Shown here in pieces: positions 1-6,541 of a stretch of 7,404 bases of DNA (the first letter of the stretch is position 1; each line of letters starts with the position of its first letter). The DNA is taken from contig CAKZOQ010000268.1 of NCBI GenBank assembly GCA_937136445.1, positions 1 to 7,404 of the forward strand, given 5' to 3'. The DNA is from an uncultured Gemmatimonadota bacterium. GTDB lineage: Bacteria; Gemmatimonadota; Gemmatimonadetes; Longimicrobiales; Gaopeijiaceae. The notes beneath the pieces were generated by a model that saw nothing but the letters and a program-made list of their open reading frames with translations, was not told where the DNA came from and made no database searches. A program made the position numbers and the translations under genes.

Positions 1-6
1 CGGTGT

Positions 7-1374
7 TCACGGGGTGCTCAACTCCTGGAGACGGCGGGCCAGTTCGGCTTCCAGCGCGTCCAGCCCGGGGGCCGGACGGCCGCGGGCCGCCAGAACGTAA
101 GGACTGCCACGTCCCCCCTCCAAGCGACGCCGCTCCAGGCGGTCCCGGATCCAGGTCCGTTCCGCGGCGTCGGGGCTGAGCTCCAGGGCGGCCATGAGCG
201 CCTTGGGGACCCAGGGCTGCCCGTGCACCCCGTTGGCGTAGGCCAGGAAGAGGCCGCGGGCCAGCTCCGGGGAGCCCAGCACGTCCCGGGCGTGCTCCGC
301 CGCGGCGAAGAGGCCCAGAGGGTCGGTGGTCCCCCGGTCCAGCAGATCCATGAATCGGGTGGTGGACGCCAGGAGGGCGGCGGCCTCAGGCACCTCCTCC
401 ACCGGCAGGAGGAGCGCGTCCACCGACTGGGCGACGCCGGGATCGGCGGCGTCGGCCAGCAGCCACCGGGCTCGAAGGATCCGAGCCTCCGCCGCCACCT
501 CTCCGGCACCCTCCGCCACCCCGTCCACCGCCGCGGTGGCGGCGGCCCGCTGGCCCTGAGCCCGGAGGACGCCGGCCAGTCCCAGCCGCAGCCGAGCCCG
601 GTCGTCCCCGCTCCAGGGGGAGCGGGGAAGCCCCGCCAGGAAGCCCACGGTCGTTTCCACGCCCCAGAGCTCCGCCGCCTGCCCCAGGAGGACCTCCAGG
701 GTATCTCGGCGTGCGGCGCCGTCCCGGTGGGCCAGAAGGCGCCGCACCCCTTCGCCTGCTCGGGCGGGCTCCCGGTGTCGGAGCCCTCCGCGGACGCGGG
801 TCAGAGCCGCCGGCACCCGGAGCGTGGGGCCCAGCTCCGCCGCCCGATCCAGGTCCCACCACGCCGTGCCCAGGAGCTGTTCCGGCCCGTCGAGGAGCAG
901 GTGCGCGCGGACCCAGTGGCCCTGGCCCAGCTCCGGGCCCGGCGGGAGGGCGGCCATGGCCTCGTTCAGGAGCCGGAACGCCCCGATCCGGTCGCCGCGG
1001 AGCCGGTGGATCTCCGCCAGGTACACCCCGGCTCCCTGACGTACCTCCGGGGTGGTGGCCGCCGAACGGGCCTGCCCGAGGGCGGCTTCCGCGGCGGTGA
1101 GATTCCCCTGGCGTAGGTGGGCCCGCCCCATGAGGTAGAGGGCCTCGTCCGCCCACTCCCCGTCGGGGTCGCTTCGGTAGCCCGCACCCGCACGGCGCAC
1201 CACTTCGTCGTACCGGAGGGTCGCCGTGGAATCCTGGCCGAGGCTCCAGGCGGACTCACCCGCGCGAAAGGCGGACTCGGCGTTGTAGATGGCGTTGTAG
1301 TAGACGCAGCCGGGCATACCCACGAGTCCCGCCAGAAGGACGGCGACGCCGAGGGGGGCGCCGCCGCGGATCAT
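7..1374 (-). CDS. TPR-like putative lipoprotein
   Basis: A 455-residue exported protein of unknown specific role. The N-terminus MIRGGAPLGVAVLLAGLVGMPGC has a short basic start, a hydrophobic core and a Cys at residue 23 that could be lipidated, though Met and Pro at -3 and -2 make the lipobox weak. CVYYNAIYNAESAFRAGESAW follows, then Ala- and Leu-rich helix pairs. The clearest tetratricopeptide-like units are about residues 30-63, 74-107 (ADEALYLMGRAHLRQGNLTAAEAAL) and 112-141. Residues about 150-450 remain helical and repeat-like but degenerate. No catalytic motif is seen; TPR proteins usually act as scaffolds. The start overlaps the amidase stop (ATGA), and GGGAG lies 7 nt upstream (1386-1382). 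Coupling to the amidase suggests an envelope role, which is inference. The stop is 6 nt from the window edge. Confidence 0.8.
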   Translation of the reverse strand: MIRGGAPLGVAVLLAGLVGMPGCVYYNAIYNAESAFRAGESAWSLGQDSTATLRYDEVVRRAGAGYRSDPDGEWADEALYLMGRAHLRQGNLTAAEAALGQARSAATTPEVRQGAGVYLAEIHRLRGDRIGAFRLLNEAMAALPPGPELGQGHWVRAHLLLDGPEQLLGTAWWDLDRAAELGPTLRVPAALTRVRGGLRHREPARAGEGVRRLLAHRDGAARRDTLEVLLGQAAELWGVETTVGFLAGLPRSPWSGDDRARLRLGLAGVLRAQGQRAAATAAVDGVAEGAGEVAAEARILRARWLLADAADPGVAQSVDALLLPVEEVPEAAALLASTTRFMDLLDRGTTDPLGLFAAAEHARDVLGSPELARGLFLAYANGVHGQPWVPKALMAALELSPDAAERTWIRDRLERRRLEGGRGSPYVLAARGRPAPGLDALEAELARRLQELSTP

Positions 1375-2648
1375 CCGCCGGCTCCCGTCCGATCGGTGGC
1401 GCCCGGTGGGTAGCGCTCGAAGAACCGCGCCACCGCCCGGGCCAGGGCGGATCCCGCCTCCTGCTGAAACCCGCTCTGCGACAGTAGACGGGCCTCCTCC
1501 GGGTGGGAGAGGTACCCTACCTCCACCAGCACCGAGGGCATGAGGGAGTTGGTGAGGACAGCCAGCGGCGCCTGCTTCACCCCCCGGTTGGGACCGGGGT
1601 GCACCCGATCGAGCTCCTCCTGGACCATCTCCGCCATGAAGGCCGACCAGTGGGCGTGGTCGAAATTCCGGAGCTCCCGAAGGATCTCTCCCAGGTCGTC
1701 TCCGGAGGCCCGCGCCTCCTCCTCCAGCTGGAGGGGAGCGTTCTCCATCGCCGCCACCCGCCGCTCGTGCTCGGTTCGAGCCTCGGAGAGGAAGTAGGTC
1801 TCGAAGCCCCGAGCCAGGTTCGTGAAGGAGTTGGCGTGGATGGAGACGAAGAGCCCGGGACGGTCGCCCTTGATCTCGGTGGCCTGGATCCCCCGACGCC
1901 AGAGCGGGACGAAGGTGTCGTCGTCGCGGAGCATGTACACCTCCAGGTCCTGCCGACCCTCGAGCTCCCGGGCCAGCGCCCGGGCCACGCCCAAGGCCAC
2001 CGTCTTCTCCGAGATGCCCGAGTCACTCCGGGAGCCCGGATCCCGACCGCCGTGCCCGGCGTCGATGATCACCACCCGAGGGCCATCGTAGGGCGTGGCG
2101 CGGAGCGCTGGCCCATCGTCCACCGGCATCTCGGTCGGCCCCCGCCGGGCGTCCGGGGGAGGCGCGGCGGCGGGGGACTCGCCCGGTCCGTCGGCCCCGG
2201 CGTCGCCGCCGGTGGCGGAACGGAGGGTCAGGGCCGGCCCGTCGAAGTCGTAAAGCTCTCCCAGGCGGCGGGGCAGGAAGTCGGTGACGAGCTGCACCGG
2301 GACCAGCACTCGGTCCTGGGAACGGAAGACGGGATCGGTGAGCTGGAGAACCTCCCCGTTCCAACGGAAGAAGGGGCTTCCCACCCGAAGCTCCAGTCGG
2401 TGCCCTGACGGGCCCGAGGCCTCCACCGCTCCCCCGGAGGTGGTGACGCTCCAGCCCAGCCGCTCGAGGTCGTCGGCGGGGAGGGCCAGGTAGCCGCGCT
2501 CGCTGGAGAGGGCGAGGCGCTCCCGGCCGCCGTCCTCCCACTGGAGCTGGAGATCGGGGCGGCTCTGGGCCTCCGCCGTGGACGGGACCGTCCAGGTGAG
2601 GAGCGCCGCGGCCAGAACCAGGAGCAGGGCCGCCGGGGCCCGTCTCAT
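1371..2648 (-). CDS. Exported N-acetylmuramoyl-L-alanine amidase (Amidase_3)
   Basis: A 425-residue exported zinc amidase that cuts between muramic acid and L-alanine of the stem peptide. Residues 1-28 form a signal peptide (MRRAPAALLLVL ... AEAQ). Residues about 45-144 resemble the stalk domain of the copper-amine-oxidase N-terminal type (GYLALPADDLERLGW ... DRVLVPVQLVTDFL ... LTLRSA) rather than a clear AMIN domain. A Pro/Ala/Gly-rich linker (145-188) follows. The catalytic domain runs from RVVIIDAGHGG to the end: H199, E214 (GISEKT) and H271 (SIHAN) are the zinc ligands, and E376 (VLVEVGYLSH) is the catalytic Glu. A charged helical insertion at about 296-350 resembles the regulatory segment of AmiC. 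The start at 2648 gives the signal peptide and an ATGA overlap with smpB; the longer frame to 2933 is rejected. The Shine-Dalgarno is weak, suggesting coupling. Confidence 0.94.
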   Translation of the reverse strand: MRRAPAALLLVLAAALLTWTVPSTAEAQSRPDLQLQWEDGGRERLALSSERGYLALPADDLERLGWSVTTSGGAVEASGPSGHRLELRVGSPFFRWNGEVLQLTDPVFRSQDRVLVPVQLVTDFLPRRLGELYDFDGPALTLRSATGGDAGADGPGESPAAAPPPDARRGPTEMPVDDGPALRATPYDGPRVVIIDAGHGGRDPGSRSDSGISEKTVALGVARALARELEGRQDLEVYMLRDDDTFVPLWRRGIQATEIKGDRPGLFVSIHANSFTNLARGFETYFLSEARTEHERRVAAMENAPLQLEEEARASGDDLGEILRELRNFDHAHWSAFMAEMVQEELDRVHPGPNRGVKQAPLAVLTNSLMPSVLVEVGYLSHPEEARLLSQSGFQQEAGSALARAVARFFERYPPGATDRTGAGG

Positions 2649-3109
2649 CCGTGGGACCCCATGGCCCGTGCGGCTTCTCGCTCCTGAACCTTCCGCTTCA
2701 GGTCCCGGCGCTTGTCGTGGAGCTGCTTTCCGCGGGCCAGCGCCAGGAGGATCTTCGCGTACCCCCGCTTGAAGTAGATCTCCAGGGGGATGAGGGTGCG
2801 CCCCTTCTCCTCCACCGAACCCACCAGCTTTCGGATCTCGTGTCCGTGGAGGAGGAGCTTCCGGGTCCGTGTCGGATCGAGCTGCTGGTGGGTGGCCTGT
2901 TCGTAGGGGCTGATGTGCAGGGAGTGGAGCCACACCTCGCCATTCTTGATCCGGGCGTACGCGTCCTGGAAGGACACCTGCCCGTCGCGGAGGGACTTCA
3001 CCTCAGCGCCCCGCAGCACCATCCCGGCCTCGAAGGTGTCCAGGATCTCGAACTCGTGGCGGGCCTTCCGATTCCGCGCCACGATCTTCCGTGCACCGTC
3101 GTCGGACAT
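2645..3109 (-). CDS. smpB: SsrA (tmRNA)-binding protein SmpB
   Basis: A 154-residue cytoplasmic protein, normal family length, that binds tmRNA and takes it into stalled ribosomes for trans-translation. The N-terminus MSDDGARKIVARNRKARHEF leads into the conserved EAGMVLRGAEVKSLRDGQVSFQDAYARI (27-54), then LHISPY (64-69), KLLLH (84-88) and the IPLEIYFKRGYAKILLALARGK block (107-128). The basic C-terminal tail KQLHDKRRDLKRK (128-140), which enters the decoding centre and mRNA channel in studied homologues, is intact. This start gives the family N-terminus; the open frame reaching 3439 is only a GC-driven extension across the transpeptidase gene. There is no Shine-Dalgarno before the ATG, which overlaps the upstream stop as TGATG, so translation probably relies on re-initiation. 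No tmRNA gene is seen in the window. Confidence 0.97.
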   Translation of the reverse strand: MSDDGARKIVARNRKARHEFEILDTFEAGMVLRGAEVKSLRDGQVSFQDAYARIKNGEVWLHSLHISPYEQATHQQLDPTRTRKLLLHGHEIRKLVGSVEEKGRTLIPLEIYFKRGYAKILLALARGKQLHDKRRDLKRKVQEREAARAMGSHG

Positions 3110-3747
3110 CAGAAGATGAGGACGGGGGTGCCGACGTCCACCCGGTGCATGAGCGCCCGGGCCGCCTCGTTGGTCAGGCGGATGCACCCGTGGGAAACCC
3201 GCCGGGCCTCCGGATCCGGATTCAGCAGCAGCTCCGGTCGCTCGGTGCCGTGGATGGCGATGCCGTCGCCGAGGTAGAGGGCCGTCGTTCCCATGCCGCC
3301 GGGGATGAGACGGGAGGGGTGATTCTCCGGAGGTACGGGGACCCCGCGCTCGACGAAGTGCCAGTCGGGCGCCCGCCACATGGGATCCTTTTCCATGCGC
3401 TTCACCCGCATGAGCCCGCGGGGGGTGGTGAATTTCCACCTGTGCTCACCCGTCTCCAGGCGGAACCCCGTCCCGGTACCGGCGGGCGCCGACCAGATGG
3501 CGCGGCTCCCTTCGAAGACGAAGACCCGATTTTCTCGCAGGTGCACGACGATGTAGGGGCCATCGTGATCCAGCAGCGGCTCCCCCAGCTCCAGCTCCCG
3601 GTCCTGGACGGTGGCCTCGAACACCTGATCCCCCGTCCGGGCCCCGAAGAGGGTCTGGGCGGCGAGCGATCCCGCGGGCATCGCCGGCCCCGCGGCCAGG
3701 AGGAGACCGACGGCGGCTACGAGCCCTTGAACTGGAATCCGATTCAT
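3109..3747 (-). CDS. Exported L,D-transpeptidase (YkuD/ErfK fold)
   Basis: A 212-residue exported enzyme expected to act on peptidoglycan stem peptides, making 3-3 cross-links or attaching proteins; which of these cannot be told from sequence. Residues 1-31 look like a Sec signal peptide (MNRIPVQ, hydrophobic core, SLAAQ). The catalytic domain starts near YIVVHLRENRVFVFEG (65-80) and GTGTGFRLETGEHRWKFTTPRG (90-111), the usual opening of this fold. The active-site block is IAIHGT (H166) and RRVSHGCIRL, with H186, nucleophile C188 and R190 all present. There is no LysM, SPOR or peptidoglycan-binding module, and the protein ends right after the fold (GTPVLIF). The gene overlaps the YihY-family stop by 4 nt and shares one base with the smpB start (TGATG). 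Confidence 0.93.
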   Translation of the reverse strand: MNRIPVQGLVAAVGLLLAAGPAMPAGSLAAQTLFGARTGDQVFEATVQDRELELGEPLLDHDGPYIVVHLRENRVFVFEGSRAIWSAPAGTGTGFRLETGEHRWKFTTPRGLMRVKRMEKDPMWRAPDWHFVERGVPVPPENHPSRLIPGGMGTTALYLGDGIAIHGTERPELLLNPDPEARRVSHGCIRLTNEAARALMHRVDVGTPVLIF

Positions 3748-4643
3748 CCCGACCCTCCAAAGTCCGCGCGCACGTTGAGGCGCGCGGCCTTGCGCATGGT
3801 GTACACCTGCCCGATTTCACCGCCGAGTATGAACACTACCGCCTCGTAATAGATCCAGAACACGAGGACCGCCACGGTCGCGAGATTCCCGAAGGTCGAG
3901 GTGTAGTTGGCTACCTCCCTGGCGTACCACGAGAAGCCGGCCTTCAGGAGCTCGTGGGACACCGCCGAAAAGGTGGCGGCGATGAGGACGGTCTTCCAGG
4001 GAATCCGCCGGGCGGGGAGGTAGCGGTAGACCACCAGAAAGAGGATCCAGATGGACGCGAAGGCCAGGCCGTGGGCCGCCAACCGGTCGGTGGCGTCCAG
4101 GAAGGGACCGTCCAACCCCATCACGGAGACGCCGGTCCGGACCGCCCCCGCCAGAAAGACCGTCAGACCCAGGTTCAGGGTCAGGAGCACGAGTCCCAGG
4201 ACCACGACCTGGGTGTCGAAGAGCTTCCCTTCCAGGATCCCCCGGGTCTCCGCCACGTCGAAGATCTCCCGGAGCGCGGTGCGCAGGGAGCCCACCAACC
4301 GGGTGGCGATGAGGATGAAGAAGACCGACCCCACCACCGTCAGTCCGCCCCGCTGCTCCGCGAGACGAGCCACCAGATCCGAGACGTAGGTCGTGACGTC
4401 CACCCCGCCGGCGGCCCCGGGCAGGAAGTCCGAGATGAGCTCGGGGACCGGACTGCCCGGGTTCCCGAAGCTCCCGCTGGCGGCATACCCCGCCAGTCCG
4501 CCCCCGAGGAGGAGGAGGGGGATGAGGGCCAGCAGGAGGTTGAAGGCCACCGCGCCGGCCATGAAGAAGACGTCGTCTTCATACCCCTTCGTCCAGAGGC
4601 GCCGGACGAACTCCTGGGCGCGGTAGCTGAGTTTCTGGCTCAC
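3744..4643 (-). CDS. YihY/BrkB-family inner-membrane protein
   Basis: A 299-residue integral membrane protein. Six hydrophobic segments can be seen at about residues 28-53, 100-120, 145-170, 190-210, 218-238 and 255-277. Family features include FFMAGAVAFNLLLALIPLL near the N-terminus, VYRYLPARRIPWKTVLIAA (205-223) and the last helix LVFWIYYEAVVFILGGEI (260-277). Members were once misnamed ribonuclease BN; their transport or envelope role remains unproven. The start is GTG (4643-4641) with no good Shine-Dalgarno. The in-frame codon seven triplets upstream is the ytxH stop, so no earlier start is possible, and initiation may depend on ribosomes ending ytxH. The stop overlaps the next ATG as ATGA. 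The N-terminal region has few charges and no separate signal peptide. Confidence 0.9.
   Translation of the reverse strand: MSQKLSYRAQEFVRRLWTKGYEDDVFFMAGAVAFNLLLALIPLLLLGGGLAGYAASGSFGNPGSPVPELISDFLPGAAGGVDVTTYVSDLVARLAEQRGGLTVVGSVFFILIATRLVGSLRTALREIFDVAETRGILEGKLFDTQVVVLGLVLLTLNLGLTVFLAGAVRTGVSVMGLDGPFLDATDRLAAHGLAFASIWILFLVVYRYLPARRIPWKTVLIAATFSAVSHELLKAGFSWYAREVANYTSTFGNLATVAVLVFWIYYEAVVFILGGEIGQVYTMRKAARLNVRADFGGSG
3754..3758 (-). promoter_or_regulatory. Shine-Dalgarno of the L,D-transpeptidase gene
   Basis: GGAGG on the minus strand, 6 nt before the ATG at 3747-3745 and inside the 3' end of the YihY-family gene. It supports the start that gives a complete signal peptide. Confidence 0.7.
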
Positions 4644-4661
4644 CGGGGTGGTGGGCCGACC

Positions 4662-5075
4662 TCAGTCTTCCGCCGGCTCGTCCTCCGAGGCGACCGCCTT
4701 GGCGGCTTCGATCCCTGCACGGTAGGCGGCCTTGGAGCGCTGCAGCCGATGCTCGAGATCGCTGCGCGCCTCCCGAGCGGCCTGGCGTCCGTGGTCCACA
4801 GCATCCTTCACCTCGGCGACACGGGTCTCGACACCCTGCCGGGCCCCCTCCAGGCGCTCCTCGAGCTGGGCCTGGGCGTCCCGCACCCGGGACTCGGCGT
4901 CCTCCCGCAATCTGCGCGCCCGCTCCTTCAGCTCCTCCTGGGTCTCTTCCCCACTCTGGGGTGCGAAGAGAAAGGCGAGCCCCGCTCCCACCAGGGCGCC
5001 GAGGACGAAGGAACCGAACGAACCGCCGCCGGCGTCTCGTTCGATGACGATGTAGGTGCCTTCTTCCTCGTGCAT
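4662..5075 (-). CDS. YtxH-domain small membrane-anchored protein
   Basis: A 137-residue protein of the YtxH type. After a short acidic N-terminus comes one hydrophobic, glycine-rich segment, GSFGSFVLGALVGAGLAFLFAP (about residues 18-39), then the family hallmark APQSGEETQEELK. The rest, roughly residues 43-128, is highly charged with Ala, Arg and Glu at helical spacing, consistent with a long amphipathic or coiled-coil helix. The C-terminus is acidic (EDEPAED). Relatives are often linked to general stress, but no biochemical role is established, and nothing here narrows it. The start follows a GGAGGAG. The gene begins 59 nt after pgi and ends 18 nt before the YihY-family gene, in the same frame as it. 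Confidence 0.85.
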   Translation of the reverse strand: MHEEEGTYIVIERDAGGGSFGSFVLGALVGAGLAFLFAPQSGEETQEELKERARRLREDAESRVRDAQAQLEERLEGARQGVETRVAEVKDAVDHGRQAAREARSDLEHRLQRSKAAYRAGIEAAKAVASEDEPAED

Positions 5076-5080
5076 GGTCT

Positions 5081-5085
5081 CCTCC
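5081..5085 (-). promoter_or_regulatory. Shine-Dalgarno that decides the ytxH-like start
   Basis: The minus strand reads GGAGGAGACC immediately before the ATG at 5075-5073, giving a 5-nt spacer after GGAGG. It selects this ATG over a TTG at 5138 that overlaps the pgi stop codon. Confidence 0.75.
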
Positions 5086-5134
5086 GTGAGGTGTGGTGCA
5101 GCGATGGGGCGGGCTGTTCCCGATCCGTGCGGGT

Positions 5135-6541
5135 TCAAAGAACCCAGCGAGGGTCGCCGGGGTCCAGGGAGGGCGCGTCGAAGCCTTCCCGGCCCAGGAG
5201 TCCGTAGGTGAGTTCTTTACCCAACTCCACCCCGGGCTGATCCAGCGGATCGACGCCGTAGAGCGCCCCTGCCAGGACGGTGGCCACCTGGAAGAGCATG
5301 AGGAGCTCCCCCAGGGACCCGGCGTCGATTCGGGGCAAGGTCAGGGTCGCGTTGGGTCGGCCGCGCCGCCGGAGGGCCTCCGCGCTGGCCCGGAGCTCGG
5401 CGTCCAGCAGCGCCCCCAGGGTGTGCCCCGCCAGATAGCTCAACGACGGGACGCCGGGGTGACAGTCCGGGATGAGGGGCTCCTCCCCCCGGTCCTCCAC
5501 GCCGACGAAGAGCACGACCTTGTCCGCGGGTCCCTCCATGAAGAGCTGCATGAGCGAGTGCTGATCCACCGCACCAGAGGAGGCGAGCGGCGTGGGCCCA
5601 ACGCCCACCGTCGTCCCGCCGCCGCCGTCCCGCCGCTTCCCCAGGGACTCGGCCCAGAGCTGCTGGAACCAGAGGGCCACCGATCGGAGCCGATCGGCGT
5701 ACGGCATGAGGACGTGGATGGGCCGCCCCTGGCCGGTGTCGGCCTCGTGGAGGAGCACGGCCAGCATCCCGGCGGGGTTGGCCGTCAGATCCTCGACCCG
5801 GCACCGCTCCTCCATCCGTGCCGCCCCCTCCAGCAGCGCCGCTATGTCCACGCCGCACACCGCCGCCGGCAGCAGCCCCACCGGCGAGAGTACGCTGAAC
5901 CGACCCCCGACGTTCTCGGGGACGGGGAGGGCCGGGATGTCCTCCCCCTCGGCGAGGCGCCGCAGCGCTCCCCGTGCGGGGTCGGTGGTGAAGAGGAAGT
6001 GGCCTCGGGCCTGATCCTCCCCCAACCCGTCCTCCACCCAGCGTCGGGCCAGGAGGTACTGGGCCATGGTCTCCGCCGTGGAGCCCGACTTGCTCACTAC
6101 GTTGAAGAGCACCCGGGCCGGATCCAGGCGCCCCAGGAGATCGTGGAGCGTCGCTGGATCCGGGTTGTCCACCACGTGGAGGCGGGGGTAGTGGTCCCGC
6201 GCCTCATCGTCCCGCGCGTTCCACCCCGGGCCGAGGAGGGCGTGGGCGAGGGCGATGGCTCCCAGCCCGGATCCTCCGATGCCCAGCACCACCACGTCCT
6301 CGAACCACTGGCCGAAGCCGTCGGCGAGCTCCTGGACCCGCCCGGCGGTGTCCCGGGCGTAGGGCAGGTCGAAGAACCCCATCTCGCCGGCCTCCCGCCG
6401 CCGGATGGTGATCTCGAGGGCGGAGGTGAACCGGTCCTGGAGCTCCGAATCCAATCGCTCGGGATCCAGCCCGCCCTCCAGATGGGGGCGGAGGAGGTTG
6501 GCGACGTCCAGTCGAAGTCCGGTCTCGGGCGGGTCAGCCAT
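5135..6541 (-). CDS. pgi: Glucose-6-phosphate isomerase
   Basis: A 468-residue cytoplasmic enzyme interconverting glucose 6-phosphate and fructose 6-phosphate in glycolysis and gluconeogenesis. The first SIS half has VVVLGIGGSGLG (83-94) and the sugar-phosphate loop VVSKSGSTAET (148-158). Next comes the signature GGRFSVLSPVGLLPAA (212-227), with R214 matching the conserved active-site Arg. The second half holds WAESLGK, with E298 the expected catalytic base. It is followed by DQHSLMQLF, where H328 is the expected ring-opening His, and by QPGVELGKE, where K442 is the conserved active-site Lys. All key residues are present and the length fits the shorter bacterial form (about 450 residues), not the roughly 550-residue E. 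coli type. A four-glycine loop (306-309) follows the ESLGK motif. The start is set by a GGAGG 6 nt upstream; the gene overlaps the preceding hydrolase by 8 nt. Confidence 0.97.
   Translation of the reverse strand: MADPPETGLRLDVANLLRPHLEGGLDPERLDSELQDRFTSALEITIRRREAGEMGFFDLPYARDTAGRVQELADGFGQWFEDVVVLGIGGSGLGAIALAHALLGPGWNARDDEARDHYPRLHVVDNPDPATLHDLLGRLDPARVLFNVVSKSGSTAETMAQYLLARRWVEDGLGEDQARGHFLFTTDPARGALRRLAEGEDIPALPVPENVGGRFSVLSPVGLLPAAVCGVDIAALLEGAARMEERCRVEDLTANPAGMLAVLLHEADTGQGRPIHVLMPYADRLRSVALWFQQLWAESLGKRRDGGGGTTVGVGPTPLASSGAVDQHSLMQLFMEGPADKVVLFVGVEDRGEEPLIPDCHPGVPSLSYLAGHTLGALLDAELRASAEALRRRGRPNATLTLPRIDAGSLGELLMLFQVATVLAGALYGVDPLDQPGVELGKELTYGLLGREGFDAPSLDPGDPRWVL

Noticed and set aside
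1503..2408. 301-residue open frame on the plus strand opposite the amidase
   Set aside because: Antisense to the amidase catalytic domain; no family features; composition is typical of a GC shadow frame.
1371..2933. Longer start for the amidase
   Set aside because: The extension would lie inside smpB and would bury the signal peptide 95 residues into the protein; the start at 2648 gives an export signal and an ATGA overlap.
2645..3439. Longer start for smpB
   Set aside because: The extra 110 residues run across the transpeptidase gene in another frame and are Pro/Arg/His-rich; family length and N-terminus match the start at 3109.
4500..4530. GGA-rich run resembling a short repeat
   Set aside because: It lies inside the YihY-family gene and encodes a leucine-rich part of the first membrane helix (ALIPLLLLGG); it is codon bias, not a repeat element.
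5119..5133. Small inverted repeat after pgi (CCCG ... CGGG) as a terminator
   Set aside because: The stem is only 4 bp with a 7-nt loop and no T tract on the minus strand; it is expected by chance in GC-rich DNA.
4662..5138. TTG start for the YtxH-type protein overlapping the pgi stop
   Set aside because: The extra 21 residues do not resemble the family, and a strong GGAGGAG precedes the ATG at 5075.
3954..5207. 417-residue open frame on the plus strand opposite the YihY- and YtxH-type genes
   Set aside because: It spans two well-supported genes and their gap, and the translation is biased towards Gly, Glu, Gln and Asp with no motif.
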